Assembly: GCA_905182355.1 (NCBI GenBank)
Contig: CAJJBH010000001.1
Location: 1-39,676 of the forward strand
Source: an uncultured Paracoccaceae bacterium
GTDB lineage: Bacteria; Pseudomonadota; Alphaproteobacteria; Rhodobacterales; Rhodobacteraceae
Direction: 5' to 3'
DNA: 39,676 nucleotides
Made by a program: the position numbers and the translations under genes. The notes below the pieces were generated by a model. It did not search any database. It was not told the origin of the DNA and worked only from the letters and a program-made list of their open reading frames with translations. Below, one piece after another: positions 1 to 9,681 of the stretch. Numbering within the stretch: position 1 is the first letter of the stretch; every line of letters begins with the position of its first letter.

Positions 1-184
1 CCATCACCGTTTGGTTCCTCGATCAAACCTTGTTCATGCAGGGTTTGCACCAAACGATAATTTGCACCAAACGATAACAGGTAGGCTTGGGCAATCCGCT
101 GGCCGCCTGCACCTCGGTTGCAGAGACGGGGCGGCCTATCACCGCAATAATTTCCAGCAGATTGATCAGGCGTTCGAGATGCAT
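1..184 (-). pseudogene. IclR-family transcriptional regulator, broken 5' part, cut by window edge
   Basis: Read on the minus strand from the ATG at 184, the product begins MHLERLINLLEIIAVIGRP and continues VSATEVQAASGLPKPTCYRLVQ, the typical N-terminal winged helix-turn-helix of IclR-type one-component regulators. A 17-bp unit is present twice in tandem (44-60 and 61-77). Because 17 is not a multiple of three, the frame is lost. Deleting one copy in silico restores TLHEQGLIEEP followed by NGDG, which fits the wing of the same domain, so the duplication is probably the inactivating lesion. The gene is divergent from the adh remnant at 274, so it probably once regulated that cluster. The effector domain lies outside the window. 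Confidence 0.8.
44..77. repeat. 17-bp perfect tandem duplication inside the iclR-like gene
   Basis: The unit TTTGCACCAAACGATAA occurs at 44-60 and immediately again at 61-77 without a mismatch. It looks like a recent slippage or duplication event and shifts the reading frame of the regulator. Confidence 0.95.
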
Positions 185-198
185 TTACAACGTGTACT

Positions 199-231
199 CT
201 TGTATTGTGAGAAAGCTTATCATAATACAAG
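199..231. promoter_or_regulatory. Inverted repeat between the divergent iclR-like and adh remnants
   Basis: CTTGTATT (199-206) and AATACAAG (224-231) form a perfect 8-bp inverted repeat with a 17-nt spacer in the only intergenic space between the two divergent gene remnants. Position and symmetry suggest the operator once bound by the IclR-type protein. This is inference; no binding data exist here. Confidence 0.5.
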
Positions 232-273
232 ATTGAATCGCACCAAAGATCAAGCAATTCTTCAGAAGAAAAA

Positions 274-1302
<1,029 letters not shown>

Positions 1303-1339
1303 GACGCTTCAAAACGAGGGTAGGGAGGCCCTAATTATC

Positions 1340-2035
1340 ATGGCAGATCACCAAATTCTTATCGCAGGCGGCGGGGCCGCAGGTATTGCAACGGCAGCCA
1401 GTTTGCACAAACGGGACACATCGCTGCACATCGCCATCATTGAACCTTTAACGGCCCGTTATTACCAGCCAGGCTGGACTATGGTGGGTGTGGGGACCTT
1501 CAAAAAGGAAGAGAACGCACGGCCCACGCGAGCGTTATGGCATCCTAAGTGACCCACATCACGGGAGTCGTCGCCTTGCTCTAACCGAATGAGAACCCCG
1601 TCACGCTTGATGACAATAAGACGCTCAGCTACGATTTTCTAGTGGTGGCGGTGGGGCTCAAGCTTGATTGGGCCGCGATTGAGGGGCCGGAAGATGCGCT
1701 TGGCAAGAACGGCGAAACGTCGAATTGTCGCGCGATCTGGCACCTTATACGTGGGAACTAGTGCAAAAAATGCGTAGCCGCGAGGCGATTTTCACCCAAC
1801 CACCGATGCTGATCAAATGTGCAGGCGCACCACAAAAGACCAAGACCCGCAAATGGTCGAACGCAAGTTTGACATGCTGCACGTCTGTCCATCGCAATGC
1901 GCACCAGACTTCATCAATAACAACCCATTGGCCAATGAAAGCGGCTGGGTGGCTGTAGACTAGGTAACGCTTCAAAGCACCGTCGCTTTAAATATCTTTG
2001 GGCTCGGAGCCGCCGTTCTCCGGAATGGAGCATTG
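1340..2035 (+). pseudogene. Sulfide:quinone oxidoreductase-like FAD protein, decayed
   Basis: ATG at 1340 follows an AGGGAGG ribosome-binding site. The start MADHQILIAGGGAAGIATAA is a Rossmann FAD-binding motif (GxGxxG form). Later pieces SYDFLVVAVGLKLDWAAIEG, DLAPYTWELVQKMRS, FTQPPMLIKCAGAPQK and FDMLHVCPSQCAPDFIN match the SQR-type family in order. The cysteine of IKCAG is still there. Inactivating changes include in-frame stops at 1550 and about 1583, frame changes near 1720, loss of the segment between APQK and the FDMLHVCP block, and a stop near 1960. The residual end IFGLGAAVLRNGA reaches about 2035. About 180 bases from there to 2216 hold nothing I recognise. Confidence 0.8.
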
Positions 2036-2216
2036 TCGCCTTAGACTGCGCCTTTAGAGTGGCAAACGGCCCAAACCTGCCGCTCGCCCACTCTTGAAAA
2101 CGCTCTGGTGTAGTTCATCATAGCCGACTTTCGCGGCACACGCATAAATACGGGGTGATCAAAAACACAGTTTGTAGATTCAATAACGCTTTTTGATAGT
2201 CACTGGCCACTTCGTC

Positions 2217-4523
2217 TCAAGCTAAAGATGTAAAACAGCTAAGAACACGATAGAGCTCATCACGTGACACCGGTTTACTAAGATGATCTACCATTCCCTC
2301 AGCAAAACTGCGTTCTTTATCTTGCTTAAGCGCGTACGCCGTTAGTGCGATAATTGGGACATTTTTATCGGCGGCGCGGATACGGCGTCCAGCTTCATAC
2401 CCATCCATATCCGGCATCTGAATATCCATTAGGATCACATCAAAATGCTCATTCAAAGCCATCTCAATCGCTTCGGCCCCAGAATTGGCAATTTGAGCTT
2501 CAGCACCAACAATTTCAAGGAAGGCATTTATGACGATAAGGTTAATATCGTTATCGTCAACTGCCAAAACAGAAACTCCTTTCAGCGGAAGCGGCGCGTG
2601 GTCCTCAGAGGATTTAGCGGCTGCCTTCGGCTGCGGAGCGTCGCCTAATAGTAGAGAAATATGACGCATCAGAACAGTCGGCAGCAGCGGACGCCGAAGT
2701 AGGGAATTTTTCGAATTAGGTCGGGCATCGCTGGGCGGGTACACGACAACGAGCCGTTTGTTCTCTTGGTTCTCAACGAAATCAAACACATCCTGTGATA
2801 CATCCCAGTCGAGGTTAACGAGCACAAGCTCATCTGTTCCCGAGGGATCCCGATCGATACCTTTGAGAGCATCCTTTACAGCGGACAGCGTCGCCAAAAT
2901 TTTAACGTCAACTCCAAGTTTCTCGAAAAAATCCTGATAGATAGAGCGCCGCGTGTGTTCAGTGTCGTAGATATGAATGTGGCTCAAAGTCTTGGGAACC
3001 TGTGTAATAATGCTTGGTTCGTCAATTGTTGCTGCTTTTAGGGGCAGCGTGAGCGTGAACGTGCTTCCTTTGCCTAACGTCGTCTCCATATCAAGCGAAC
3101 CGCCCATGCGTTGCGCCAAATCGAAAGAGATAGCGAGGCCCAAACCTGTCCCACCATAGCGCCGTGTCACCGTGCCATCTCCTTGAGAAAACGGTTTGAA
3201 CAGGAGTTCCTTCGCTTGTTCACCAATCCCTGGTCCAGTATCGGTCACGGCCAACTGTATAACATCGGGTTTCGAAGCGTGACGCTGAATAGACAAAACA
3301 ATGTGTCCCGTTACAGTGAATTTGAACGCATTGCTCAGCAAGTTCATAAGGATCTGAGAAACGCGATACGGGTCCCCACTTAAACGCTTAGGGAGGCGCG
3401 GGTCAGTCTGCACAAATAGCTTTGGCTTACCTTCGATTTTCTGGCCAAGTAGAAAAACGCTAACCACGCTTTGAATGACGTCCTCAATTTCAAAAGGAAT
3501 GTCCTCCAACGTCATCTCGTTCGCTTCGATTTTGGAGAAATCCAACACGTCGTTGATAACATGCAACAAGCTGCCACCTGCGTTTCGGATACGCTTTAGT
3601 CGCTCACGTTCCTCATCACGCGGACTGTCCAACATCATCAAGTCGGCAAGCCCCAGTATGCCATTGATAGGTGTCCGTATCTCGTGGCTGATGTTCGCCA
3701 AGAAATCGCCCTTAGCTCTGTTTGCCTGATCTTTCTCAATATTCGCAGTTACCAGTTCTTGATTACGCGCTTCGAGTTTTTGCAACGCCGCGAACTCACG
3801 TTGGCGCACAATTGTAATGGCTCCGGCTGTCAGAAGAGTAATAAGCGATAGAATAATGATCAGGTATGTGAACTGACGGGAAAGGCCTGCAATAAGCGAG
3901 TTCACGGGCAGTTTTACAACGTGGATGCCTCTCGCATCACCTACTTTCCAGTCTGTCTTAGAAGACGCTGGATGGCTGTTATGGCATGCCACGCAGGCTG
4001 CCTTCATTCTGATCGTACTGGCATAGTTGAGTTGATCGTTTTTACCGCGGTCGGCACGATCAAATTCGAAGTATTCATCGCCATTTTCTAAGTTGACCGC
4101 TTGAAACGCACGGCTTTCGAAACCAGAAAATACTCGTTTTTCTCTCCATGTAAACGGGTGCTCGCTCAGCATGGCAGCCGTGAAATTACTACCGTTTTCG
4201 GAAAGATAATCTGCGAAATTAATCGTCAATGTCGCAGGGAACGGCAGAGCATTCTCGACATTCTCAACGTCATGCGTAAACCTAACTTTGTCTGGGTCTA
4301 CATTGGAAAGGACCTGAGTGGCATAGAATGCTTGCGTGCTAAGGAGTACACCAGAGTAAACACGCGCATTTTCAAGCATGGCTTCGTCATGCATCCGTTT
4401 TTGCATCATTGATAAGTAATACAACAACGCCCCACCGATGACCAAAACGACAACGATAAATGGAAGGATCGACGGCCTAGCACATTTCTGATTTCTAGAT
4501 GTATCGATTTTGGTGTCGCTCAT
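2217..4523 (-). CDS. Hybrid sensor histidine kinase with CxxCH (DUF3365/Tll0287-like) sensor domain and receiver
   Basis: 768 residues. A transmembrane segment at about 19-38 is followed by an extracytoplasmic domain to about 217 and a second membrane helix at about 218-239. Near the end of the sensor region lies CVACH (residues 177-181), a possible c-type heme-binding site as in DUF3365/Tll0287-like domains, so redox or ligand sensing is plausible. A coiled linker leads to the HisKA box FLANISHEIRTPINGILG with the phospho-accepting His280, then a HATPase_c domain ending in GTGLGLAI. The C-terminal receiver begins VLAVDDNDINLIV and has its phosphoryl acceptor at about Asp700 (ILMDIQMPDMDG), plus the conserved T and K (ALTAY, LSKPV). 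No separate response regulator or HPt protein is adjacent, so the output partner is unknown. Confidence 0.9.
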   Translation of the reverse strand: MSDTKIDTSRNQKCARPSILPFIVVVLVIGGALLYYLSMMQKRMHDEAMLENARVYSGVLLSTQAFYATQVLSNVDPDKVRFTHDVENVENALPFPATLTINFADYLSENGSNFTAAMLSEHPFTWREKRVFSGFESRAFQAVNLENGDEYFEFDRADRGKNDQLNYASTIRMKAACVACHNSHPASSKTDWKVGDARGIHVVKLPVNSLIAGLSRQFTYLIIILSLITLLTAGAITIVRQREFAALQKLEARNQELVTANIEKDQANRAKGDFLANISHEIRTPINGILGLADLMMLDSPRDEERERLKRIRNAGGSLLHVINDVLDFSKIEANEMTLEDIPFEIEDVIQSVVSVFLLGQKIEGKPKLFVQTDPRLPKRLSGDPYRVSQILMNLLSNAFKFTVTGHIVLSIQRHASKPDVIQLAVTDTGPGIGEQAKELLFKPFSQGDGTVTRRYGGTGLGLAISFDLAQRMGGSLDMETTLGKGSTFTLTLPLKAATIDEPSIITQVPKTLSHIHIYDTEHTRRSIYQDFFEKLGVDVKILATLSAVKDALKGIDRDPSGTDELVLVNLDWDVSQDVFDFVENQENKRLVVVYPPSDARPNSKNSLLRRPLLPTVLMRHISLLLGDAPQPKAAAKSSEDHAPLPLKGVSVLAVDDNDINLIVINAFLEIVGAEAQIANSGAEAIEMALNEHFDVILMDIQMPDMDGYEAGRRIRAADKNVPIIALTAYALKQDKERSFAEGMVDHLSKPVSRDELYRVLSCFTSLA

Positions 4524-5115
4524 TATGCTGTATCCTCAGAGCGTAAGCTAAAGCGTTAGACGAACAATAAGGCCAAACTAAGGCTGATCAAGTGGCATGG
4601 CTGCGCAAGGCTTGTCCTAGACGATCGCACCTGAGGCAACTATGATGAAATTCAGTTTGGTGCTCACTTATTTCTAGTACTGCCTTGTTTGGTGGTCCGT
4701 CAATATGTGTCTGAGGTCAGCGCCTATGGTTCCAAATAGGGTGATTTGATAAGAAAAAGAGCGTTTCTGGCTCATAGTAACCACCGAGGAGTATCCGTGT
4801 TGGTCAACTGGGTTTTTCAGCCCAGATCCGGTCATCTCGTCAACGGACATCGGTGAGTACAACAACCTTTAAACCGCGACAGATCCAGTTTTGTACTGAT
4901 CAGACACCAAAGATCCGTTTTGGAGCGAACGGGGTCATAATTCGCAATGATCGCTAAGGCCTGTTTTCCATCCGTTGTAGTCGTTCATGCACATTCGCAG
5001 CATCTGATTCTTTGGGCTCGAACCGGATTTTTGCTGCGGTTGCGACTTCAGTGTTAACGGCTACTTTGTTGGGGTATCTCAGGCCTTCCTGCGGATACAA
5101 TCATCGGATCAAGTT
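4524..5115. other. Gene-poor interval between the kinase and tdh
   Basis: About 590 bases. Two short minus-strand reading stretches are visible (4674-4865, 63 codons, and one ending in a TAG near 4959 that reads AAKIRFEPKESDAANVHERL), but neither resembles a family I know and neither has a convincing ribosome-binding site. They may be remnants of lost genes. A small hairpin CTGGG/CCCAG sits at 4808-4825. No RNA gene recognised. Confidence 0.5.
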
Positions 5116-6159
5116 TTAGGCCGCTCGCCAGTTTAATACGACTTTCCCCGATTGCCCTGATTTCATCGCAGCGAAGCCGTCGGCGTAGTCCTTGACCGCA
5201 AAGCGGTGTGTGATGACGCCAGACACGTCCAGCCCGTTTTGCAACATAGCGATCATCTTGTACCACGTCTCAAAAATCTCGCGCCCATAGATGCCTTTCA
5301 AGGTGATCGCCTTGAAGACTATCCGGCTCCAATCGACAGGGCTTTTGCCCGGTGGAATCCCAAGTAACGCGATACGTCCGCCCATCACCATAGCTTCGAC
5401 CATTTGATCAAGCGCAATTTGATTGCCCGACATTTCTAGGCCGACATCAAAACCCTGCATGATTTTCAACTGCGCTTGAATGTCGGCCAGATCGGTTTTT
5501 GTTACGTTAACTGGCGTTACATCTGCAACTTTCGCGGCCAGATCGAGGCGATCTTGGTTGATATCCGTGATTACCACATTGCGCGCGCCCGCGTGCCGCG
5601 CAACAGCCGCCGCCATAATGCCGATTGGGCCAGCGCCGGTGATTAACACGTCTTCCCCCACCAGATCGAACGACAGGGCAGTGTGAACGGCATTGCCCAA
5701 TGGATCAAGGATCGCACCGATATCGTCACTGATTTCGTCCGGTAAAGGCACAACGTTGAAGGCAGGCAGACGCAGATATTCAGCGAATGCGCCTTGCTCG
5801 TTCACGCCAATACCGCGTGTTTCTGGGTCAAGGTGGAATTTTCCGGCACGACTTTGACGTGATTGTTTACCAATCAGATGACCTTCGCCACTACACCTTT
5901 GCCCCAGATTTAATCCTTCAACATTACGCCCAAGCTCAACGATTTCCCCCGCAAACTCGTGCCCTGTGATCAATGGAATAGGGACAGTCTTCTTGGCCCA
6001 TTCATCCCAGTTCCAGATATGGATGTCTGTTCCACAAATGCCCGTCTTGTTGATGCGGATCAGCACGTCGTCAGGCCCAACCTCTGGCACTGGAGCGGTT
6101 TGCAACCATAGGCCTTCGCGGGCGTGCGCCTTGACCAGTGCTTTCATTTCCTTGCTCAT
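5116..6159 (-). CDS. tdh: L-threonine 3-dehydrogenase
   Basis: 347 residues, medium-chain zinc dehydrogenase fold. It oxidises L-threonine to 2-amino-3-ketobutyrate with NAD+. Catalytic-zinc residues Cys42 ([15 protein letters not shown]) and His67-Glu68 (TGHEFAG) are present, followed by the Rossmann motif [13 protein letters not shown] and the family stretches [24 protein letters not shown] and ITHRF. The loop that carries four structural-zinc cysteines in E. coli Tdh is cysteine-free here (residues about 97-112, reading [20 protein letters not shown]). I believe this is a lineage variant rather than a defect because the surroundings are fully conserved. Its ATG overlaps the kbl stop by 4 bases (ATGA), so the two genes are co-translated. 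Confidence 0.95.
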   Translation of the reverse strand: MSKEMKALVKAHAREGLWLQTAPVPEVGPDDVLIRINKTGICGTDIHIWNWDEWAKKTVPIPLITGHEFAGEIVELGRNVEGLNLGQRCSGEGHLIGKQSRQSRAGKFHLDPETRGIGVNEQGAFAEYLRLPAFNVVPLPDEISDDIGAILDPLGNAVHTALSFDLVGEDVLITGAGPIGIMAAAVARHAGARNVVITDINQDRLDLAAKVADVTPVNVTKTDLADIQAQLKIMQGFDVGLEMSGNQIALDQMVEAMVMGGRIALLGIPPGKSPVDWSRIVFKAITLKGIYGREIFETWYKMIAMLQNGLDVSGVITHRFAVKDYADGFAAMKSGQSGKVVLNWRAA

Positions 6160-7343
6160 TTTAAGACCCCAACTGCTTTCCCTGCGATCTTGAATGCCGT
6201 CAGGGCGTTATCCAGATCATCCTTCGTTAGTGCCGCGTTCATCTGCGTGCGAATGCGGGCTTGGCCGCGCGGAACAACCGGGAAGAAGAACCCGCTGACA
6301 TAGACGCCTTCATCAAAGAGGCGTGCGGCCATGTCTTGTGCCAAATGCGCCTCCCCCAACATGACGGGAATGATCGGATGTTCGCCGGGCAGCAGATCGA
6401 AGCCCAAACGAGTCAAGCCTGCACGCCAGTAGGCTGCATTTTCAAACAGTTGCGCACGTAGGTCGTCACCTTCCTCGACCAGCCGGATGGCTTCGATCCC
6501 AGCAGCTACGATGGAGGGAGGCAGGGAATTAGAGAACAGATAGGGACGCGCACGCTGGCGCAGCAGGTCAATTATGGGCTGTGGTCCGGCAACATAGCCG
6601 CCGATTGCACCGCCGAGAGCCTTGCCGAGCGTGCCCGTCAGAATATCGACATCGACACCAAAATGCGCAGGCGTGCCAGCCCCCTTTGGCCCCATGAAGC
6701 CGGTGGAATGGCAATCATCGACCATGACAAGTGCGCCGTAAGCCTCTGCCAACTTGGTGATCTCCGGCAGTTTGGCAAGATAGCCATCCATGCTAAACAC
6801 CCCGTCTGTGGCGATCATAATGAAACGTGCGCCACCCGCTTTTGCGGCCTGCAACTGCGCTTCAAGATCAACCATGTCGGAGTTCGCATAGCGGTAGCGT
6901 TTGGCCTTGCACAACCGGATGCCATCAATAATCGAGGCGTGGTTCAACGCGTCTGAGATGATCGCGTCTTCTGGCCCAAGAAGCGGTTCAAACAACCCGC
7001 CGTTGGCGTCAAAGCAAGCCGCAAATAGGATAGAATCGTCCTTGCCCAAGAAACGTGCCAGCCGCGTTTCGAGGTCGCGATGCAAGTCTTGCGTACCACA
7101 GATAAACCGGACCGAGGCCATGCCAAACCCTTTGGTGTCCATCGCTTCTTTCGCCGCCTTGATAAGATCGGGGTGGTCTGCCAACCCAAGGTAATTGTTC
7201 GCACACAGGTTAATCACGGACTTGCCGTTCGCGATGATCTGTCCTGCTTGTGGGGACGAAATCAGACGCTCGTGTTTCGTCATCTGTTCGGCATCAATCT
7301 GTGCCAGCGTTTCGGTCATGTAATCTAGAAATGCAGACGTCAT
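6156..7343 (-). CDS. kbl: 2-amino-3-ketobutyrate CoA ligase (glycine C-acetyltransferase)
   Basis: 395 residues when started at the ATG at 7343, which has a strong GGAGGA site six bases upstream; an upstream in-frame start at 7391 has none. It is a PLP-dependent alpha-oxoamine synthase that cleaves 2-amino-3-ketobutyrate with CoA to glycine and acetyl-CoA, the second step of threonine catabolism. Visible motifs are ICANNYLG-like [17 protein letters not shown], the aspartate/histidine motif [11 protein letters not shown], and the PLP-lysine motif [11 protein letters not shown]. The C-terminal domain has [11 protein letters not shown]. It forms an operon with tdh, and the regulator gene lies immediately upstream in the same orientation. 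Confidence 0.95.
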   Translation of the reverse strand: MTSAFLDYMTETLAQIDAEQMTKHERLISSPQAGQIIANGKSVINLCANNYLGLADHPDLIKAAKEAMDTKGFGMASVRFICGTQDLHRDLETRLARFLGKDDSILFAACFDANGGLFEPLLGPEDAIISDALNHASIIDGIRLCKAKRYRYANSDMVDLEAQLQAAKAGGARFIMIATDGVFSMDGYLAKLPEITKLAEAYGALVMVDDCHSTGFMGPKGAGTPAHFGVDVDILTGTLGKALGGAIGGYVAGPQPIIDLLRQRARPYLFSNSLPPSIVAAGIEAIRLVEEGDDLRAQLFENAAYWRAGLTRLGFDLLPGEHPIIPVMLGEAHLAQDMAARLFDEGVYVSGFFFPVVPRGQARIRTQMNAALTKDDLDNALTAFKIAGKAVGVLK

Positions 7344-7372
7344 AGCGTCCTCCGTTTTCAGGAGGATGGCAC

Positions 7373-7440
7373 AGCGGATAATTTTCCGCAATACTGGAAT
7401 TATATTAAGGTGGATAAAAATCCGTGAAGGTGGATTTTCC
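7373..7440 (-). promoter_or_regulatory. Putative operator cluster upstream of kbl
   Basis: Three related symmetric elements lie between the regulator and kbl: GCGGA/TCCGC arms at 7374-7378 and 7385-7389, GGATAAAAATCC at 7412-7423, and GGTGGATTTTCC at 7429-7440. GGTGGAT is repeated at 7409 and 7429, exactly 20 bases apart. The 10-mer AGCGGATAAT at 7373 recurs at 8001-8010 next to the start codon of the XRE-cupin gene. Shared sites in front of both transcripts suggest that the regulator controls kbl-tdh and itself. Inference from sequence only. Confidence 0.5.
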
Positions 7441-7997
7441 TAAGCGCCATGCACGACCAAAAATGCACGGGCGGGCCCGTCTGCACTAATCTTATGAGCA
7501 ACATCCGCCGCATAACGTGCTGTGTCACCCTCTGACAATTGCTCAACCGCTTCACCACTGGTGACGGTTAAACGTCCTTCGACTACTGTCAGATGTTCAC
7601 GTGCGCCCTGCGCGTGTGGCAAACTATCCAGAACACCTTCTTGGCTAAATCGAAGATCATAGACCTCATGCCGCCCTGCTTCTTCAGGGGGCGATAGAAT
7701 GCGGATCGAACATCCTGTGCCGTGATTATCAATCGCAGGGACATCGCCGCTGCGTAAAACTTCAACGCGGCTTTCCTGATCATCTTCAAGAAGCCCCGCA
7801 AAATCCACCTGAAGCGCCTTGGTCAGATTCCACAGCGTCGAGATTGTTGGCGACGACTCCCCTCGCTCAATCTGACTGACCATACTGCGCGACACGCCAG
7901 ATAGTTTGGCCACAGCATCAAGCGACAGCCCCTTAGCGCGGCGTGCGTTTTTCAGACGGGCTGGTAGTAGCGATAGTATTACGTCAGTGTTTTCCAT
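7440..7997 (-). CDS. XRE-family transcriptional regulator with C-terminal cupin domain
   Basis: 185 residues. Residues about 11-66 form a helix-turn-helix: RLKNARRAKGLSLDAVAKLS, then GVSRSMVSQIERGESSPTIS. Residues about 110-183 form a small cupin beta-barrel (HEVYDLRFSQEGVLDSLPHA, HLTVVEGRLTVTSG, EGDTARYAADVAHKI), the usual effector-binding module of this class. The product is therefore a one-component, amino-acid- or metabolite-responsive repressor or activator. The gene is just upstream of kbl-tdh on the same strand, and such regulators commonly sit beside threonine/glycine catabolic genes, so local control is likely. The effector cannot be told from sequence; threonine or ketobutyrate is a guess. 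Confidence 0.85.
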   Translation of the reverse strand: MENTDVILSLLPARLKNARRAKGLSLDAVAKLSGVSRSMVSQIERGESSPTISTLWNLTKALQVDFAGLLEDDQESRVEVLRSGDVPAIDNHGTGCSIRILSPPEEAGRHEVYDLRFSQEGVLDSLPHAQGAREHLTVVEGRLTVTSGEAVEQLSEGDTARYAADVAHKISADGPARAFLVVHGA

Positions 7998-8000
7998 AAT

Positions 8001-8010
8001 AGCGGATAAT
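8001..8010 (-). promoter_or_regulatory. AGCGGATAAT element at the regulator's start codon
   Basis: The 10-mer is identical to 7373-7382 in front of kbl and begins three bases upstream of the XRE-cupin ATG (7995-7997). A protein bound here would block translation or transcription initiation of its own gene, so autoregulation is suggested. Confidence 0.4.
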
Positions 8011-8018
8011 AACGAGAA

Positions 8019-8085
8019 GCTGCCATTCGCTGCAAGGCAGAACTTGGTAGGTCAGTGCTCACTGCTGCCATTCGCTGAAACGCAG
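8019..8085. repeat. Pair of 22-bp direct repeats
   Basis: 8019-8040 (GCTGCCATTCGCTGCAAGGC, then AG) and 8064-8085 (GCTGCCATTCGCTGAAACGC, then AG) differ at about three positions and start 45 bases apart. The second is the start of the longer repeat at 8064-8221. Two units without regular spacers do not make a CRISPR. Confidence 0.6.
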
Positions 8086-8221
8086 TAGCACAGTCCATCT
8101 TGCCATCAATCAAATGGAGACCAAGTCTTCTGTTGTGAATTCACAACCCCAGCGAACTGGTCGCAGCCTCAACCGTTTTAGGTCACTTGTTACCTCTGAG
8201 CGACACCGCAGATTTTGTGCC
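8064..8221. repeat. 158-bp dispersed repeat, copy 1 (mate at 13669-13826)
   Basis: Aligns without gaps to 13669-13826, with 126 of 158 positions identical by hand count. Read on the minus strand, 8183-8221 still encodes GTKSAVSLRGNK and a stop, matching the C-terminus GTKSAVSITGSK of the lysine-rich small protein encoded at 13788-13910. The 5' part of such a gene is absent here. This copy is therefore a duplicated 3' end plus downstream flank, or a mobile repeat that captured it. Confidence 0.75.
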
Positions 8222-8344
8222 AATCACGATAAGAATACCGCCACAGTGTTGTGATGGCGTGAAACCGCTTTTGGCATTTAAAAAGGTTGCCCGAGCGGCT
8301 TTCTGCATCATATCGTTTCTACAATATCATGATGAGGAGGAATA

Positions 8345-9235
8345 ATGATGACTAGATTGACAGCAAAAGATTTTGATCCCAAATTGCTCGAACTTTATGA
8401 TTTTTATGCGCATGGCATGATCACAAAACGTGAATTCCTTGAAGGTGCCACGAAATTTGCGGTCGCCGGTATGACCGCCACGACCATTTTGGGGTTGATG
8501 GCCCCAAATTATGCTTTGGCTGAGCAGGTTTCCTTTAACGATCCAGATATCGTGCCTGAATACATCACATACCCATCGCCCAACGGTCATGGTGATGTGC
8601 GTGGCTGCATGGTGCGGCCTGCGGGCGCAGAAGGTAAACTTCCAGCTGTTGTCGTCGTTCACGAAAACCGCGGCCTTAGCCCATACATCGAAGATGTCGC
8701 GCGCCGTCTGGCAAAGGCCGGATTTATGGCGATTGCGCCTGATGGTCTTAGCTCTGTTGGCGGTTATCCGGGTAACGATGCGGAAGGGCGTGAACTGCAG
8801 CGCACAGTTGATTCTACGAAATTGATGAATGATTTCTTTGCAGCAGTTGAGTTCATGATGGCGCATGAAGGATCAACTGGAAATGTTGGGATCACCGGCT
8901 TTTGCTATGGTGGTGGTGTTGCGAACGCCGCAGCGGTTGCATATCCAGAACTCAAGGCGTCAGTTCCATACTACGGCCGTCAAGCTGCCGCCAAAGATGT
9001 CCCCAAAATCCAAGCCCCATTGTTGTTGCATTATGGTGAGTTGGACGAGCGCGTAAATGCCGGCTGGCCCGCCTATGAGGCCGCGCTTACAGCCAACGGG
9101 AAGAACTTTGAGGCCCATATCTATAAAGGGGCCAATCATGGGTTCCACAATGACAGCACCCCGCGGTTTGACGAAGTCATGGCGGATTTGTCATGGGAAC
9201 GCACGCTGGCACACTTCAAGAAATATCTCGTTTAG
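8345..9235 (+). CDS. Dienelactone hydrolase family protein with exported N-terminus
   Basis: 296 residues; the start has a GAGGAGG site at 8333-8339. Residues 28-58 (KREFLEGATKFAVAGMTATT and following hydrophobic residues to ALA) resemble a Tat-type signal with a KR pair instead of RR. The alpha/beta-hydrolase core carries VVVVHENRGL and a complete dienelactone-hydrolase triad: Cys187 in GFCYGGG, Asp234 in HYGELDERV and His265 in GANHGFHND. Dienelactone hydrolases open lactone rings, but this exported subgroup has no established substrate, so activity beyond hydrolase is not claimed. It stands alone between the repeat at 8064 and a perfect hairpin at 9254. Confidence 0.9.
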   Translation: MMTRLTAKDFDPKLLELYDFYAHGMITKREFLEGATKFAVAGMTATTILGLMAPNYALAEQVSFNDPDIVPEYITYPSPNGHGDVRGCMVRPAGAEGKLPAVVVVHENRGLSPYIEDVARRLAKAGFMAIAPDGLSSVGGYPGNDAEGRELQRTVDSTKLMNDFFAAVEFMMAHEGSTGNVGITGFCYGGGVANAAAVAYPELKASVPYYGRQAAAKDVPKIQAPLLLHYGELDERVNAGWPAYEAALTANGKNFEAHIYKGANHGFHNDSTPRFDEVMADLSWERTLAHFKKYLV

Positions 9236-9253
9236 AACGTAGCTTCGTCGATC

Positions 9254-9283
9254 GTGGCCTGACCAAACATTTGGTCAGGCCAC
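9254..9283 (+). terminator. Perfect 14-bp hairpin after the dienelactone hydrolase gene
   Basis: GTGGCCTGACCAAA and TTTGGTCAGGCCAC are separated by CA, beginning 18 bases after the stop codon. No T-run follows, so termination may rely on the hairpin alone, or the element may be a transcript-stabilising end. Confidence 0.65.
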
Positions 9284-9307
9284 TCGCAAATCTCATTCCG
9301 CTTTGGA

Positions 9308-9415
9308 TTAAATGTCCAAGGTTTGAACATGCTCGGTCAGCGAAAGGGTATTCCCGCTTGGATCGTGAACCATGCGATTTTGTTGCCAACTGGTGTTGTC
9401 CAAATGCTGAGCGCA
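9308..9415 (-). pseudogene. VOC/glyoxalase-family protein, C-terminal remnant
   Basis: On the minus strand the frame closing at the TAA of 9308-9310 reads SWQQNRMVHDPSGNTLSLTE and then HVQTLDI. VHDPSGNTLSL is the characteristic last strand of vicinal-oxygen-chelate (glyoxalase/bleomycin resistance) proteins, including the metal-ligand glutamate position. Upstream of about 9415 the frame no longer resembles the family, and no start is visible, so only about 30 codons survive. Confidence 0.6.
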
Positions 9416-9447
9416 AGTTGGCCATAGCGTTGAAATTGCCCCCCCCT

Positions 9448-9681
9448 TTAGCGGTCAATTCCTTTGAACCAGATCGCCAAATGGGGGAGCTGTAGTAGGC
9501 CTGCACCGGTTCGCTTTAGTCCTTTCACCTGAGTGAACCAAACAATTCCCCAAACGCAGAACAGTGCAATCAGGCCTTTTAGGATTAGATCTTCGGCAGG
9601 GCCCAAATCCCAAAGTGCCACTCCAAACAACAAAAACGCGATAGCCAGCGGATCCACCGACAGCATCTGAAATGCGCCCAT
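9448..9681 (-). CDS. Hypothetical small membrane protein
   Basis: 77 residues if started at the ATG at 9681. The reading frame stays open to 9858, but the upstream part is Cys/Arg-rich and looks non-coding. Two hydrophobic stretches, VDPLAIAFLLFGVALWDLG and LILKGLIALFCVWGIVWFTQ, are separated by a short polar loop with the tail KGLKRTGAGLLQLPHLAIWF. I do not recognise the family, and the ribosome-binding site is poor. It may be a genuine two-helix membrane protein or the C-terminal piece of a degraded one; the neighbouring VOC remnant favours decay. Confidence 0.35.
   Translation of the reverse strand: MGAFQMLSVDPLAIAFLLFGVALWDLGPAEDLILKGLIALFCVWGIVWFTQVKGLKRTGAGLLQLPHLAIWFKGIDR

Noticed and set aside
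8019-8085. Direct repeats that might start a CRISPR array
   Set aside because: Only two 22-bp units, one spacer, no cas genes, and the second unit belongs to a longer dispersed repeat.
8281-8310. tRNA-like D-arm sequence (TTGCCCGAGCGG)
   Set aside because: No anticodon arm, T-arm (GGTTCGA) or acceptor stem can be formed around it.
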